Assembly: GCA_949286645.1 (NCBI GenBank)
Contig: CASEDN010000087.1
Location: forward strand, 1 to 8,760
Source: an uncultured bacterium
GTDB lineage: Bacteria; Bacillota_I; Bacilli_A; RF39; UBA660
DNA length: 8,760 bases
Direction: 5' to 3'
Part shown: in pieces, positions 1-6,634 of the stretch
How positions within the stretch are numbered: position 1 is the first letter of the stretch
How the letters are laid out: every line of letters begins with the position of its first letter
Translations under genes and position numbers: made by a program
Notes under the pieces: model-generated
What the model was told of the DNA's origin: nothing
Seen by the model: only the letters and a program-made list of their open reading frames with translations
Database searches by the model: none

Positions 1-8
1 ATAACATT

Positions 9-14
9 TATAAT
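9..14 (+). promoter_or_regulatory. Probable -10 box (TATAAT) of the small membrane peptide gene
   Basis: A perfect TATAAT lies 24 nt before the ATG at 38. Transcription would begin near 20-22, just ahead of the Shine-Dalgarno sequence, giving a very short leader of about 17 nt. The matching -35 box would lie left of the window, so the promoter cannot be confirmed. In such AT-rich DNA a lone TATAAT has limited weight. Confidence 0.4.
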
Positions 15-37
15 CTTATAGAAAGGAGAAAGAGTGT

Positions 38-121
38 ATGACAAAAAGAGAAATAGCTTACTTTGTTATTATCCTTATCTTGTTATTCATAATCATCTCA
101 CTTATTTATCTACTCATATAA
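38..121 (+). CDS. 27-residue hydrophobic small membrane peptide
   Basis: The peptide has a charged N-terminus (MTKRE) followed by one uninterrupted hydrophobic stretch of Ile, Leu, Phe and Val up to the C-terminus, so it is expected to be a single-pass membrane peptide with the positive end in the cytoplasm. A good Shine-Dalgarno sequence (AAAGGAG, 22-28) sits 9 nt before the ATG, and a TATAAT box lies at 9-14. The stop TAA is followed by two hairpins. No homologue is recognised. Its size and hydrophobicity match peptides of type I toxin-antitoxin loci, and a convergent promoter for an apparent antisense RNA lies at 236-264. It could equally be a harmless small membrane protein. That it is translated is likely from the ribosome site; toxicity is inference only. 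Confidence 0.6.
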   Translation: MTKREIAYFVIILILLFIIISLIYLLI

Positions 122-156
122 TAAATAAGACATCTAATTCCTTTGGGAATTAGATG
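120..156 (-). terminator. Intrinsic terminator hairpin, mainly minus strand
   Basis: CATCTAATTCC (131-141) and GGAATTAGATG (146-156) form a perfect 11-bp stem with a 4-nt loop. On the minus strand it is followed by a T-rich run (TCTTATTTATT, 130-120), suitable for ending the small RNA and read-through from the FemA/FemB gene at 281-1531. On the plus strand the following bases (CTTATAAACC) make a weaker U-tract, so it may act only partly on the peptide transcript. Confidence 0.55.
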
Positions 157-172
157 CTTATAAACCATTCTA

Positions 173-212
173 TGAAAGCATCTATTCTAATAGATGTATT
201 CATTTTTATTTT
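173..212 (+). terminator. Probable terminator of the small peptide transcript
   Basis: An inner stem CATCTAT/ATAGATG (179-185, 190-196) with loop TCTA is extended by an outer stem TGAA/TTCA (173-176, 199-202), with one mismatch and one G-U pair between them. It is followed directly by TTTTTATTTT (203-212). This is the only good plus-strand U-tract after the peptide gene. The stem is AT-rich and thus weak. The same sequence forms hairpin 2 of the minus-strand small RNA. Confidence 0.5.
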
Positions 213-235
213 ATGCAAATTTCTTTGCTAAATAC

Positions 236-264
236 ATAATACCATACTTTTATATAGATGTCAA
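236..264 (-). promoter_or_regulatory. Near-consensus sigma-A promoter with extended -10, driving the minus-strand small RNA
   Basis: On the minus strand: -35 TTGACA (264-259, perfect), a 17-bp spacer, then TGG followed by TATTAT (-10 at 241-236), i.e. an extended -10. The predicted start is near 229. It lies just beyond the stop of the FemA/FemB gene at 281 and points away from it, so it cannot serve that gene. No minus-strand gene with a ribosome site follows, which argues for a non-coding RNA. Confidence 0.7.
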
Positions 265-269
265 AGTAT
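244..269. repeat. Inverted repeat inside the small RNA promoter, possible operator
   Basis: ATACTTT (244-250) and AAAGTAT (263-269) are perfect 7-bp inverted arms 12 nt apart. They overlap the -35 box and the spacer of the minus-strand promoter at 236-264. A dimeric regulator bound here would block that promoter. In AT-rich DNA such a repeat can arise by chance and no regulator is visible in the window. Confidence 0.3.
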
Positions 270-280
270 CAGATATGAAC

Positions 281-1531
281 TTACTTAAATATAGTTTTAA
301 CTCCTAAATACTCTGGAAAACATTTTCTTGCTATATTGGTATATTTAGGATTAATTACTAAATCATACTCTCCAACTAATTCAACAACTTCTCCTCCAAA
401 GTTCTTTTTATAGTTGTATGAATTTTTTAATTTATTATTAGAATCAGTAATATCCCCAATTTCATATAAATTATAATACTTATAACCATTATCTATTGCA
501 TATTTAATCATCTCATAATGAAGTGTATAAGAAGCATCTAACTTATTATATTCATCTACAATTCCTCCATTTAATGCCACAACTTCATTACCTATAGTTA
601 TAAACATATAAATACCCATGCTAACATCATCACTACATTTAGAAAAATAATCTTTTAAATTCTCTAATCTTTTAATCTCTTCTTCATCTTCAAGTTCTTT
701 ATCAATAAAGTATTCCGCAGTCATCTTTGAATTATGATAGTTATTTATTCTAACTTCTTTTTCTTTTCTTACCTCTGAAATCATCTTATCAATATTGCTG
801 GTAACTTCATCTTTCTTAAAATAAACTTCCATAAACTTAATATTGCCATCAAAAGTCTGTTTTAAGTCTAGATAGAAAGTTTTAGTAGGGACGATAGTAT
901 TATACTTTCTACTTTCATTATTAATAATATCTATAAATTTATCTATATCCTTAAAATCAAAGTCTCTTACTTTAAATCCTAGTCTTTCATTTCTTCTAAC
1001 AGTCTGTCTTGCTTTAGGACTAAAATTATTAAAAATATCATCTATAGTTTTCTCTTTTAAATTAATTCTACTAAGCCATTTAGGTTGAATCCTATCATTA
1101 ACCTTAACAAAGTTAGCATTAGTAAGATTAACTTCTACAAAGTCATTATAGACTCCACCTTCTATGATATTACCTTCACTATCTCTATCCCTTACCAAAA
1201 TATAGGGATCTATCTTTAAAAAGACACCATGTTTTTCTATAATAAACTTCTTAACTTCTTCTGTGAACTCTTTTAATAATTCTTCATTCTTATAATCTAT
1301 TAAAAAACCTCTAGGGGCGTAGAATAATCTCTCCTTATTTTTTTTTCTTTCATAAGAAAGAAGTAAACTCGCTCCTACTAAACGTTCTTTAATAAATCCG
1401 CCTACATAATAAGCATGGAATTTATCACCTTCCATAAATCTCCCCCAAGAACTTGTTTGTTGAAAACTACCTAAGGGGTGATTAAGAGCAAACTGGTCAA
1501 ACTCTTTTTTCGTTAATTCTCTAAGTTCCAT
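281..1531 (-). CDS. FemA/FemB-type aminoacyltransferase (lipid II interpeptide bridge), divergent copy
   Basis: This 416-residue protein belongs to the FemABX family, which transfers amino acids (Gly, Ala or Ser in known members) from aminoacyl-tRNA to the stem peptide of lipid II at the inner membrane face. Visible marks are an N-terminal F-Q-T-S-S-W-G motif, APRGFLIDY (72-80), KIDPY (106-110), KARQTVRRNERLGFKVR (173-189), and the C-terminal FGG-VVELVGEYDLVINP region (378-395). A charged stretch at about 242-298 between the two acyltransferase-fold halves corresponds to the tRNA-synthetase-like helical arm of FemA. The start is set at 1531: AGAGGTGA lies 5 nt before it, and a longer reading to 1582 would translate through the promoter. 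The usual YNFYG motif is changed to YNLYE (353-357), unlike the other two copies. Which amino acid it adds cannot be told. Confidence 0.88.
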   Translation of the reverse strand: MELRELTKKEFDQFALNHPLGSFQQTSSWGRFMEGDKFHAYYVGGFIKERLVGASLLLSYERKKNKERLFYAPRGFLIDYKNEELLKEFTEEVKKFIIEKHGVFLKIDPYILVRDRDSEGNIIEGGVYNDFVEVNLTNANFVKVNDRIQPKWLSRINLKEKTIDDIFNNFSPKARQTVRRNERLGFKVRDFDFKDIDKFIDIINNESRKYNTIVPTKTFYLDLKQTFDGNIKFMEVYFKKDEVTSNIDKMISEVRKEKEVRINNYHNSKMTAEYFIDKELEDEEEIKRLENLKDYFSKCSDDVSMGIYMFITIGNEVVALNGGIVDEYNKLDASYTLHYEMIKYAIDNGYKYYNLYEIGDITDSNNKLKNSYNYKKNFGGEVVELVGEYDLVINPKYTNIARKCFPEYLGVKTIFK

Positions 1532-1553
1532 TAAATCACCTCTATCTTCTTTA

Positions 1554-1582
1554 ATTATACAAGTTACTTTAAAACTTTTCAA
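1554..1582 (-). promoter_or_regulatory. Sigma-A promoter of the minus-strand FemA/FemB gene
   Basis: On the minus strand: -35 TTGAAA (1582-1577), a 17-bp spacer, and a perfect -10 TATAAT (1559-1554). The predicted start near 1547 gives a leader of about 16 nt that just contains the ribosome site AGAGGTGA. Its -35 half overlaps the promoter of the divergent flippase operon. Confidence 0.7.
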
Positions 1583-1596
1583 TAATATGGTATTAT
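1568..1596 (+). promoter_or_regulatory. Extended -10 promoter of the flippase operon
   Basis: A TGG directly before TATTAT (1588-1596) forms an extended -10. The best -35 at 17-bp spacing is TTTAAA (1568-1573), a weak match that an extended -10 can make up for. Predicted start is near 1603, 19 nt before the ATG. The 11-base string TATGGTATTAT also occurs in the small RNA promoter on the minus strand (246-236). Confidence 0.6.
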
Positions 1597-1621
1597 ATTT
1601 AAAGAAATTGGAGGATGTAAC

Positions 1622-3292
1622 ATGGCAAAAACAAAGACAAAGAAAAATAAAGAATTAAAACAAAACTCCTTTCTAAATGGAGCCTTTATTGCTACACTTG
1701 GTATAGTAGGTAGTAAAATATTAGGTATGCTTTATGTAATACCATTTTATGCAATTATTGGAGGACAAGGTGGAGCCTTATATGGTTATGCCTATACAAT
1801 CTATAATTTATTTCAATCTTTATCCTGTGCAGGTATTCCTAATGCTATTAGTAAAATAATTAGTGAATATCAGACATTAGGTTATTATAATGCTAAAGAA
1901 AAAGCCTTTAAATTAGGTAGACGTCTTGCCATTATTATGGGAATTACTATCTTTATAATTCTCTTCATCTTCGCTCCTGATATTGCCAAAGCAATTCTTG
2001 GAGACTTAGAAGGTGGTAATACACTAGAAGATGTAACAATGGTAGTAAGAGTAATTGCCACAGCCATACTTATTGTACCAACCCTTAGTATTTATAGAGG
2101 TTATTTAGAAGGACACAAATTTATAACTCCTCCATCTGTTAGTCAAGTAATAGAACAACTTGCAAGAGTAATAGTAATCGTTGCAGGTAGTTTCCTTGCT
2201 ATTAATGTCTTTAACTTATCATTACAAACAGGAGTAGGAGTTGCCGTATTTGGTGCAACAGCAGGAGCGATATTCGCTTATTTCTATCTATTAGATAAAG
2301 TTAGAAAGAATAAAAAACAATTACACGAAAAGACTGTTGATGTAGATGAACCATTAATTAAAACTAAAGAAATATTAATAAAAATATTCTGGTATGCCTT
2401 ACCTTTCATTATGATAGATGTCTTTAAATCTTGTTATGACTTTATTGATATGACAACTATTGTTAAGACAATGGTAAATGATATCGGCTATACAACTGCC
2501 CAAGCTGAAAACATTATGAGTGTAATCTCTACTTGGGGTAATAAGATCAATATGATAATTGTTTCTATCTCAACAGGTATCATTGTAAGTTTAATACCAA
2601 ATTTAACATCAGCTTCTGTTAAAAAAGATAAAAAAGATATCCATCATAAGATAAATCAAACTCTACAAGTATTACTATTCATATCAGTTCCTATGACTTT
2701 AGGACTATCTTTCTTAAGTGAACCTGTCTGGGAAGTATTCTATGGTAATAATAGTGCATATGGTGCCGTTATAATTAAATACTTTGTCTTTGTCGCTTTA
2801 ACAATATCAACTTATACAGCTTTAGTATCAATAGTACAAGTCCTAAAATACTATAAAGAAGTTTTAATTTCCCTAGTAGTAGGAGTATTAATAAAATTAG
2901 TATTAAATGTTCCACTAATAAATCTTTTCCATAACTTAGGTTTTGTCCCAGTTTATGGTTCAATAACTGCAACTATACTAGGTTATGCCGTAGGAATTAT
3001 TCTATGTTTAATCTTCTTAAGAAAAAAATGTCATGTAAGTTATATGCCAACAGTTAAACTATTAGGTAAAATACTTCTAGCAGATGTCGTTATGCTTATA
3101 GTTTTATCACTTGTAAAACTAGTAATACCAATTTCATCTTCAGTAAGATTACTAAATATTCCAATTATCGCTATCTACGCTCTTATTGGTGTATTAGTAT
3201 ATTTCTTTGTCGCTCATAAATTTAATTTAATAGAAGAAGTATTTGGGAGTAAACTAATAAATAAGATAACTAGTAAGTTTAGGAGGAAATAA
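1622..3292 (+). CDS. MurJ/YtgP/SpoVB-type lipid-linked precursor flippase
   Basis: A 556-residue polytopic membrane protein of the MOP superfamily (polysaccharide-biosynthesis/MATE-like), close in length to Bacillus subtilis YtgP (MurJ). After a Lys-rich cytoplasmic N-terminus, about 14 hydrophobic segments can be traced, starting near residues 18, 54, 103, 142, 178, 205, 252, 303, 347, 383, 412, 445, 482 and 512. Family marks include NGAFIATLG-IVGSKILGMLYVIPF (19-42), GYAYTIYNLFQSLSCAGIPNAISK (55-78) and YRGYLEGHKFITPPSVSQVIEQ (158-179). Members move lipid II or related lipid-linked saccharides across the membrane. The ATG has GGAGG 7 nt upstream. Being first in an operon with a FemA/FemB enzyme, which acts on lipid II before flipping, supports a lipid II role. 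Bacilli often carry several paralogues, so SpoVB-like or other wall-polymer export remains possible. Confidence 0.88.
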   Translation: MAKTKTKKNKELKQNSFLNGAFIATLGIVGSKILGMLYVIPFYAIIGGQGGALYGYAYTIYNLFQSLSCAGIPNAISKIISEYQTLGYYNAKEKAFKLGRRLAIIMGITIFIILFIFAPDIAKAILGDLEGGNTLEDVTMVVRVIATAILIVPTLSIYRGYLEGHKFITPPSVSQVIEQLARVIVIVAGSFLAINVFNLSLQTGVGVAVFGATAGAIFAYFYLLDKVRKNKKQLHEKTVDVDEPLIKTKEILIKIFWYALPFIMIDVFKSCYDFIDMTTIVKTMVNDIGYTTAQAENIMSVISTWGNKINMIIVSISTGIIVSLIPNLTSASVKKDKKDIHHKINQTLQVLLFISVPMTLGLSFLSEPVWEVFYGNNSAYGAVIIKYFVFVALTISTYTALVSIVQVLKYYKEVLISLVVGVLIKLVLNVPLINLFHNLGFVPVYGSITATILGYAVGIILCLIFLRKKCHVSYMPTVKLLGKILLADVVMLIVLSLVKLVIPISSSVRLLNIPIIAIYALIGVLVYFFVAHKFNLIEEVFGSKLINKITSKFRRK

Positions 3293-3293
3293 A

Positions 3294-4523
3294 ATGACAT
3301 TAAAAGAAATAGATGTTAAGACGTTTGTTAACTATGCTAAAAAGAGTCCTTATAGGACTTTTATGCAAACAGAAGAAATAGGCAAGTTAAGAGAATTAAA
3401 TGGTTGGACTTCTTATTATTTAGGATTATATGATAATGACAAGTTAGTAGGAGCAACTCTATTAGTAGGTAAAAAAAGACACTTTAACAAGTATGAATTT
3501 TATACACCAAGAGGACCTTTAGTAGATTATAATGATGAAAAAACATTGACTGAGTTTCTAACACTATTAACTACTTTCGTTAAAAAACATCAGGGTTACG
3601 TTCTAAGAATTGATCCTTACGTCATAAATAAAGAGCGTAATGGCAAAGGAGAAGAAGTAGAAGGAGGAATTAACAATACTAAAATAGTAGATGAAATAAA
3701 ATCCTTAGGATTTAAACTACTTCCTCTTGAAAACCGCGAACAAGTATCTTGGATGTATGTTTTAGATATTAAAGATAAAACAGAAGATGAAATATTAAAG
3801 AATATGAGACCTAATACCAGAAATATTATTAGAAAAACTTTAAAGAATGGTGTAGAGGTAATTGAATTAGAAAAGAAAGACTTAAAAGAATTCTATAAGA
3901 TTATGGCAGAGACTGGTAAAAGAAAAGGTTTTGCCATTAGAAACCTAGCTTACTTTGAGAATATGTATGATTTATTTAAACCTAAAGACGAGATAAAATA
4001 TTTAATAACTAAATTAGACTTAGATAAACATTTAGAACTATTAAATAAAGAAAAGAAAGAAAAGTCTGAAGAATTATCAAAATTATCAGATGCTAAATAT
4101 AATGATGGTAAAAGAAAATCTATAAATGAAGCGATTAATGGTATAAATAAAAGAATAAAAGAAGCAGAAACTATTAAAAAAGAACATGGAAATGTTATAA
4201 CTCTATCAGGTTCTATGTTTATTATGACAGATCCTGAAATAATCTATTTATCAAGTGGTAACTATGAAGAGTTTATGATGTATAACTCTCAGTATTTAAT
4301 CCAGTGGGAAATGATTAAATATGCTATAGAACATAACTTTGAAAGATATAATTTTTATGGTATTCCAAACACCTTTGATAAAAATGATAAAGACTATGGT
4401 ATCTATGAATTTAAAACAGGTTTTAATGGTTTTGTAGAAGAGTTAATAGGTGAGTTTGAAATAAAGACATCTCCAGTTTATTATTTAATAAAATTAATCC
4501 ATAAAATAAAAAATAGAGGTTAG
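3294..4523 (+). CDS. FemA/FemB-type aminoacyltransferase (lipid II interpeptide bridge), flippase-linked copy
   Basis: A 409-residue FemABX-family protein expected to extend the lipid II stem peptide using aminoacyl-tRNA. Marks include F-M-Q-T-E-E near 23-28, YTPRGPLVDY (70-79), RIDPYV (105-110), MRPNTRNIIRKTLKNGVEV (171-189), and the conserved C-terminal run RYNFYGIPNTF (351-361) to EFKTGFNGFVEELIGEFE (372-389). A Lys/Glu-rich coiled-coil arm spans about 242-298, as in FemA. Only 1 nt separates its ATG from the flippase stop, and its AGGAGG (3281-3286) lies inside the end of that gene, so the two are probably translationally coupled. Its conserved positions differ from the two minus-strand copies (PRGPLVDY against PRGFLIDY), so it is probably a separate functional type rather than a recent duplicate. 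Confidence 0.9.
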   Translation: MTLKEIDVKTFVNYAKKSPYRTFMQTEEIGKLRELNGWTSYYLGLYDNDKLVGATLLVGKKRHFNKYEFYTPRGPLVDYNDEKTLTEFLTLLTTFVKKHQGYVLRIDPYVINKERNGKGEEVEGGINNTKIVDEIKSLGFKLLPLENREQVSWMYVLDIKDKTEDEILKNMRPNTRNIIRKTLKNGVEVIELEKKDLKEFYKIMAETGKRKGFAIRNLAYFENMYDLFKPKDEIKYLITKLDLDKHLELLNKEKKEKSEELSKLSDAKYNDGKRKSINEAINGINKRIKEAETIKKEHGNVITLSGSMFIMTDPEIIYLSSGNYEEFMMYNSQYLIQWEMIKYAIEHNFERYNFYGIPNTFDKNDKDYGIYEFKTGFNGFVEELIGEFEIKTSPVYYLIKLIHKIKNRG

Positions 4524-4537
4524 TGTAAGGAGTAATT

Positions 4538-5581
4538 ATGTGGAGTAAGGAAAAACAAGAAAAACAAAAAGAATATTTTAGGGAACAGAGAACAAATAAA
4601 ACAGGAAACTTTACAGAATTTGTAGTTAGAACCTATTATTGTATTTATAAAACTTGCGCTATAAATAACACAAATTATTGTTTAGTAAGTGAAGTTACAC
4701 CTTATAAGATAAAAAATATAATATACGAAGGTATATATGGTGGACAACCAGATCATGATTACAATAATGTTATTAACAATTGCTTTACTCATTTAGAAAA
4801 TATGCAATATATTCATTATGATAACTCTAAATCAAGAGAATTCATTTTCATAGATAAACCATTAGATTTCTTATTAGAAGGGGAACATGGATATTATTTA
4901 AAAAAATATAATATCAAAAATGAAATTTCATTAGATAAAGAAAACACAATTACTATGAGAAAAGCTATAGATAAAATGCCTTTGGAAACAACCTCTATAG
5001 ATTGTGATAAATGTCACAGCGGAAAATATGCTTTAAGAGTAGGTAAGTATGGCTATTTCTATGGATGTAGTAATTATCCAGATTGTAAAAACACTAAAAA
5101 TATTTCTGATTTTATTTATACATACTTAGTAACTAATGGTATTAAAATTTATGAGATGAAAACTAACTGCTGGTCTTGTGGAAAAGAGATATCCCTCATT
5201 AGTTATTTCCCTGAGTTTGATTTTATTTCTTCTAATACACCATTTCCTGCATATGATGATTGGTATACAGTTAAATTAGGTGCCATACCTAGTATAGATA
5301 AACAAATAATGGAAAAATATTCAAATATTGATACTAGATTTAGTAAGCTTGCTGGTTTTTCCTATCCTGTCAATATATGTCCTCATTGTAATAATATTCA
5401 AGGAGGTAAACTGGCGCTTTCCAGCATGCACGATTACTTACAAAAAGAACTAGAAAATAAAAATATTGAAAAATTTGTAATTGAAAAAATGAAAATTTAT
5501 AATAATAGTGCTTTAAAAGAAGATTTAAAGGAAATGGTAAGCGATTTAGAAACACTACATCAAACAATAGGTATATTTTAA
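4538..5581 (+). CDS. Unrecognised protein with two four-cysteine zinc ribbons, one topoisomerase-type
   Basis: A 347-residue soluble protein with no recognised enzyme domain. Ribbon 1 has Cys156, Cys159, Cys177 and Cys183 in the pattern CDKC-H-(R-GKYG-F)-GCSNYPDC, typical of the zinc-ribbon repeats at the C-terminus of bacterial topoisomerase I, which bind single-stranded DNA. Ribbon 2 joins CWSC (Cys211, Cys214) to CPHC (Cys281, Cys284) across a 66-residue insert. Residues 45-110 read as alternating helices and a beta hairpin and could be a winged helix, which is inference. The first 20 residues are very rich in Lys, Glu and Gln. AAGGAG lies 5 nt before the ATG and the upstream stop is 14 nt away. 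A nucleic-acid-binding role is likely; its place in a cell-wall operon is unexplained and it may be an accessory insertion. No catalytic motif was seen. Confidence 0.8.
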   Translation: MWSKEKQEKQKEYFREQRTNKTGNFTEFVVRTYYCIYKTCAINNTNYCLVSEVTPYKIKNIIYEGIYGGQPDHDYNNVINNCFTHLENMQYIHYDNSKSREFIFIDKPLDFLLEGEHGYYLKKYNIKNEISLDKENTITMRKAIDKMPLETTSIDCDKCHSGKYALRVGKYGYFYGCSNYPDCKNTKNISDFIYTYLVTNGIKIYEMKTNCWSCGKEISLISYFPEFDFISSNTPFPAYDDWYTVKLGAIPSIDKQIMEKYSNIDTRFSKLAGFSYPVNICPHCNNIQGGKLALSSMHDYLQKELENKNIEKFVIEKMKIYNNSALKEDLKEMVSDLETLHQTIGIF

Positions 5582-5613
5582 AATATTATATAATTTTTAT
5601 TAGGAGGGAACGT

Positions 5614-6624
5614 ATGATTTATCCAAAATTTCTTAAAGTTAATGATACTATAGGTGTAACGGCACCTTCAGATGGTATCACTGATGAAATTAAAATAAAA
5701 AGGTTAGATAATGCAATTAAAAACTTAGAAGAAAGAGGCTTTAACATAAAAGAAACACCTAATGTTAGATGTAGTGTTAAAGGAAGAAGTAGTTCTTCTA
5801 AAGAAAGAGCAAGTGAATTAGAAAGACTTTACAAAGATGATAATATTAAAACAATTATTACATCTGGAGGAGGAGACTTCTTACTTGAAATGTTAAGTGA
5901 AGTAAACTTTAATGTTATTAAAAATAATCCTAAATGGTTACAAGGATATTCTGATCCAACAGGTCTATTATTTACAATTACAACTAATCTAGATATTGCC
6001 ACTATTTATGCCGATAACTTCAAAACATTTGGAATGGAGCCTTGGCATAAATCATTAGAAAATAATCTTGAAATACTAAAAGGTAATATTATAGAGCAGA
6101 CAAGTTTTTCTAAATATGAAGAAGATAAGAAATTAATAACAGGATTAGAACCTTTTAATCTAACAAAGAAAGTCTATTGGAAGAACTTAAATAATAAAGA
6201 CAACCTTAACATTAAAGGAAGAATAATAGGTGGATGTCTTGACCTTATTACAGAACTTTTTGGTACTAGATTTGATAAAACTAAAGATTTTCTAGAAAAG
6301 TATAAAGATGATGGAATTATTTGGTACTTTGATATTTGTGAGTTATCTAGTGAATCTCTTATTAGAACTCTTTGGAAATTAAAAGATAATGGCTATTTTA
6401 AATATACTAAAGGAATACTTTTCAGTAGAGTTTATGCTTGTAACAGTTATTATGATATTTCTTATGAAGAGGCAATTTATGAATCTTTAAAGGATTTAAA
6501 TCTACCAATAATCATAAATGCAGATATAGGACACGTCTCTCCTAGAATGACTATAATAAATGGTGCAATTGCAACTATTACTTCATCTAAAGGTAAAGGT
6601 AAAATAAGGTTTGAGTTAAAGTAA
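5614..6624 (+). CDS. S66-family serine peptidase (LD-carboxypeptidase / MccF-like)
   Basis: A 336-residue protein of the S66 family, which includes LD-carboxypeptidase A (removes D-Ala from the muropeptide tetrapeptide) and MccF (cleaves microcin C7). The triad can be placed: nucleophile Ser113 in QGYSDPTG (110-117), Glu243 in FDICEL, and His307 in DIGHVSPRMTIINGA (304-318). The glycine turn SGGGD (84-88) and IIGGCLDL (204-211) also fit. The N-terminus (YPKFLKVNDTIGVTAPS) is the usual first strand, and there is no signal peptide, so it acts in the cytoplasm. AGGAGG (5602-5607) sits 6 nt before the ATG; the 32-nt gap from the previous gene is the longest in the operon. Wall context favours muropeptide recycling; detoxifying a peptide antibiotic is an alternative. 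Confidence 0.9.
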   Translation: MIYPKFLKVNDTIGVTAPSDGITDEIKIKRLDNAIKNLEERGFNIKETPNVRCSVKGRSSSSKERASELERLYKDDNIKTIITSGGGDFLLEMLSEVNFNVIKNNPKWLQGYSDPTGLLFTITTNLDIATIYADNFKTFGMEPWHKSLENNLEILKGNIIEQTSFSKYEEDKKLITGLEPFNLTKKVYWKNLNNKDNLNIKGRIIGGCLDLITELFGTRFDKTKDFLEKYKDDGIIWYFDICELSSESLIRTLWKLKDNGYFKYTKGILFSRVYACNSYYDISYEEAIYESLKDLNLPIIINADIGHVSPRMTIINGAIATITSSKGKGKIRFELK

Positions 6625-6634
6625 AGGAGGAAAT

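Larger units (their letters stand above)
120..229 (-). ncRNA. Candidate structured small RNA of about 110 nt, antisense to the 3' end of the small peptide transcript
   Basis: A near-consensus promoter (236-264) fires leftward into this non-coding stretch, with a predicted start near 229. The predicted RNA has three hairpins in order. Hairpin 1 (228-215) is GCAAA/UUUGC closed by a GAAA loop. Hairpin 2 (202-173) has an inner 7-bp stem and an outer 4-bp stem. Hairpin 3 (156-131) is a perfect 11-bp stem with a 4-nt loop and is followed by a U-rich run, as in an intrinsic terminator. The only ORF inside (about 17 codons) has no ribosome site. If the peptide mRNA ends near 212, most of this RNA is perfectly complementary to that mRNA's 3' part. 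I saw no long complementarity to the peptide's ribosome site, so any control would act through the 3' overlap or RNase cleavage. Ends are estimates. Confidence 0.55.

Noticed and set aside
152..205. 17-codon minus-strand frame (MNTSIRIDAF...) within the candidate small RNA
   Set aside because: No Shine-Dalgarno sequence before its ATG, and it runs straight through a hairpin; non-coding RNA is the simpler reading.
22..229. Direct base pairing between the small RNA and the peptide's ribosome site
   Set aside because: The best match found by eye is about 5 bp (CUUUC with GAAAG), too short to claim; only the 3' overlap is well supported.
1885..2067. 60-codon open frame on the minus strand inside the flippase gene
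   Set aside because: It lies wholly opposite a well-supported membrane protein gene, has no ribosome site and its composition reflects the complement of hydrophobic codons.
2775..2972. 65-codon Leu-rich open frame on the minus strand inside the flippase gene
   Set aside because: Shadow of the overlapping real gene; no ribosome site, and Leu richness follows from antisense reading of AT-rich codons.
5370..5567. 65-codon open frame on the minus strand inside the zinc-ribbon gene
   Set aside because: Antisense shadow with no ribosome site or promoter.
5589..5594. TATAAT in the 32-nt gap before the S66 gene, possible internal promoter
   Set aside because: No acceptable -35 box at 16-18 bp and no extended -10; TATAAT is expected by chance in such AT-rich sequence.
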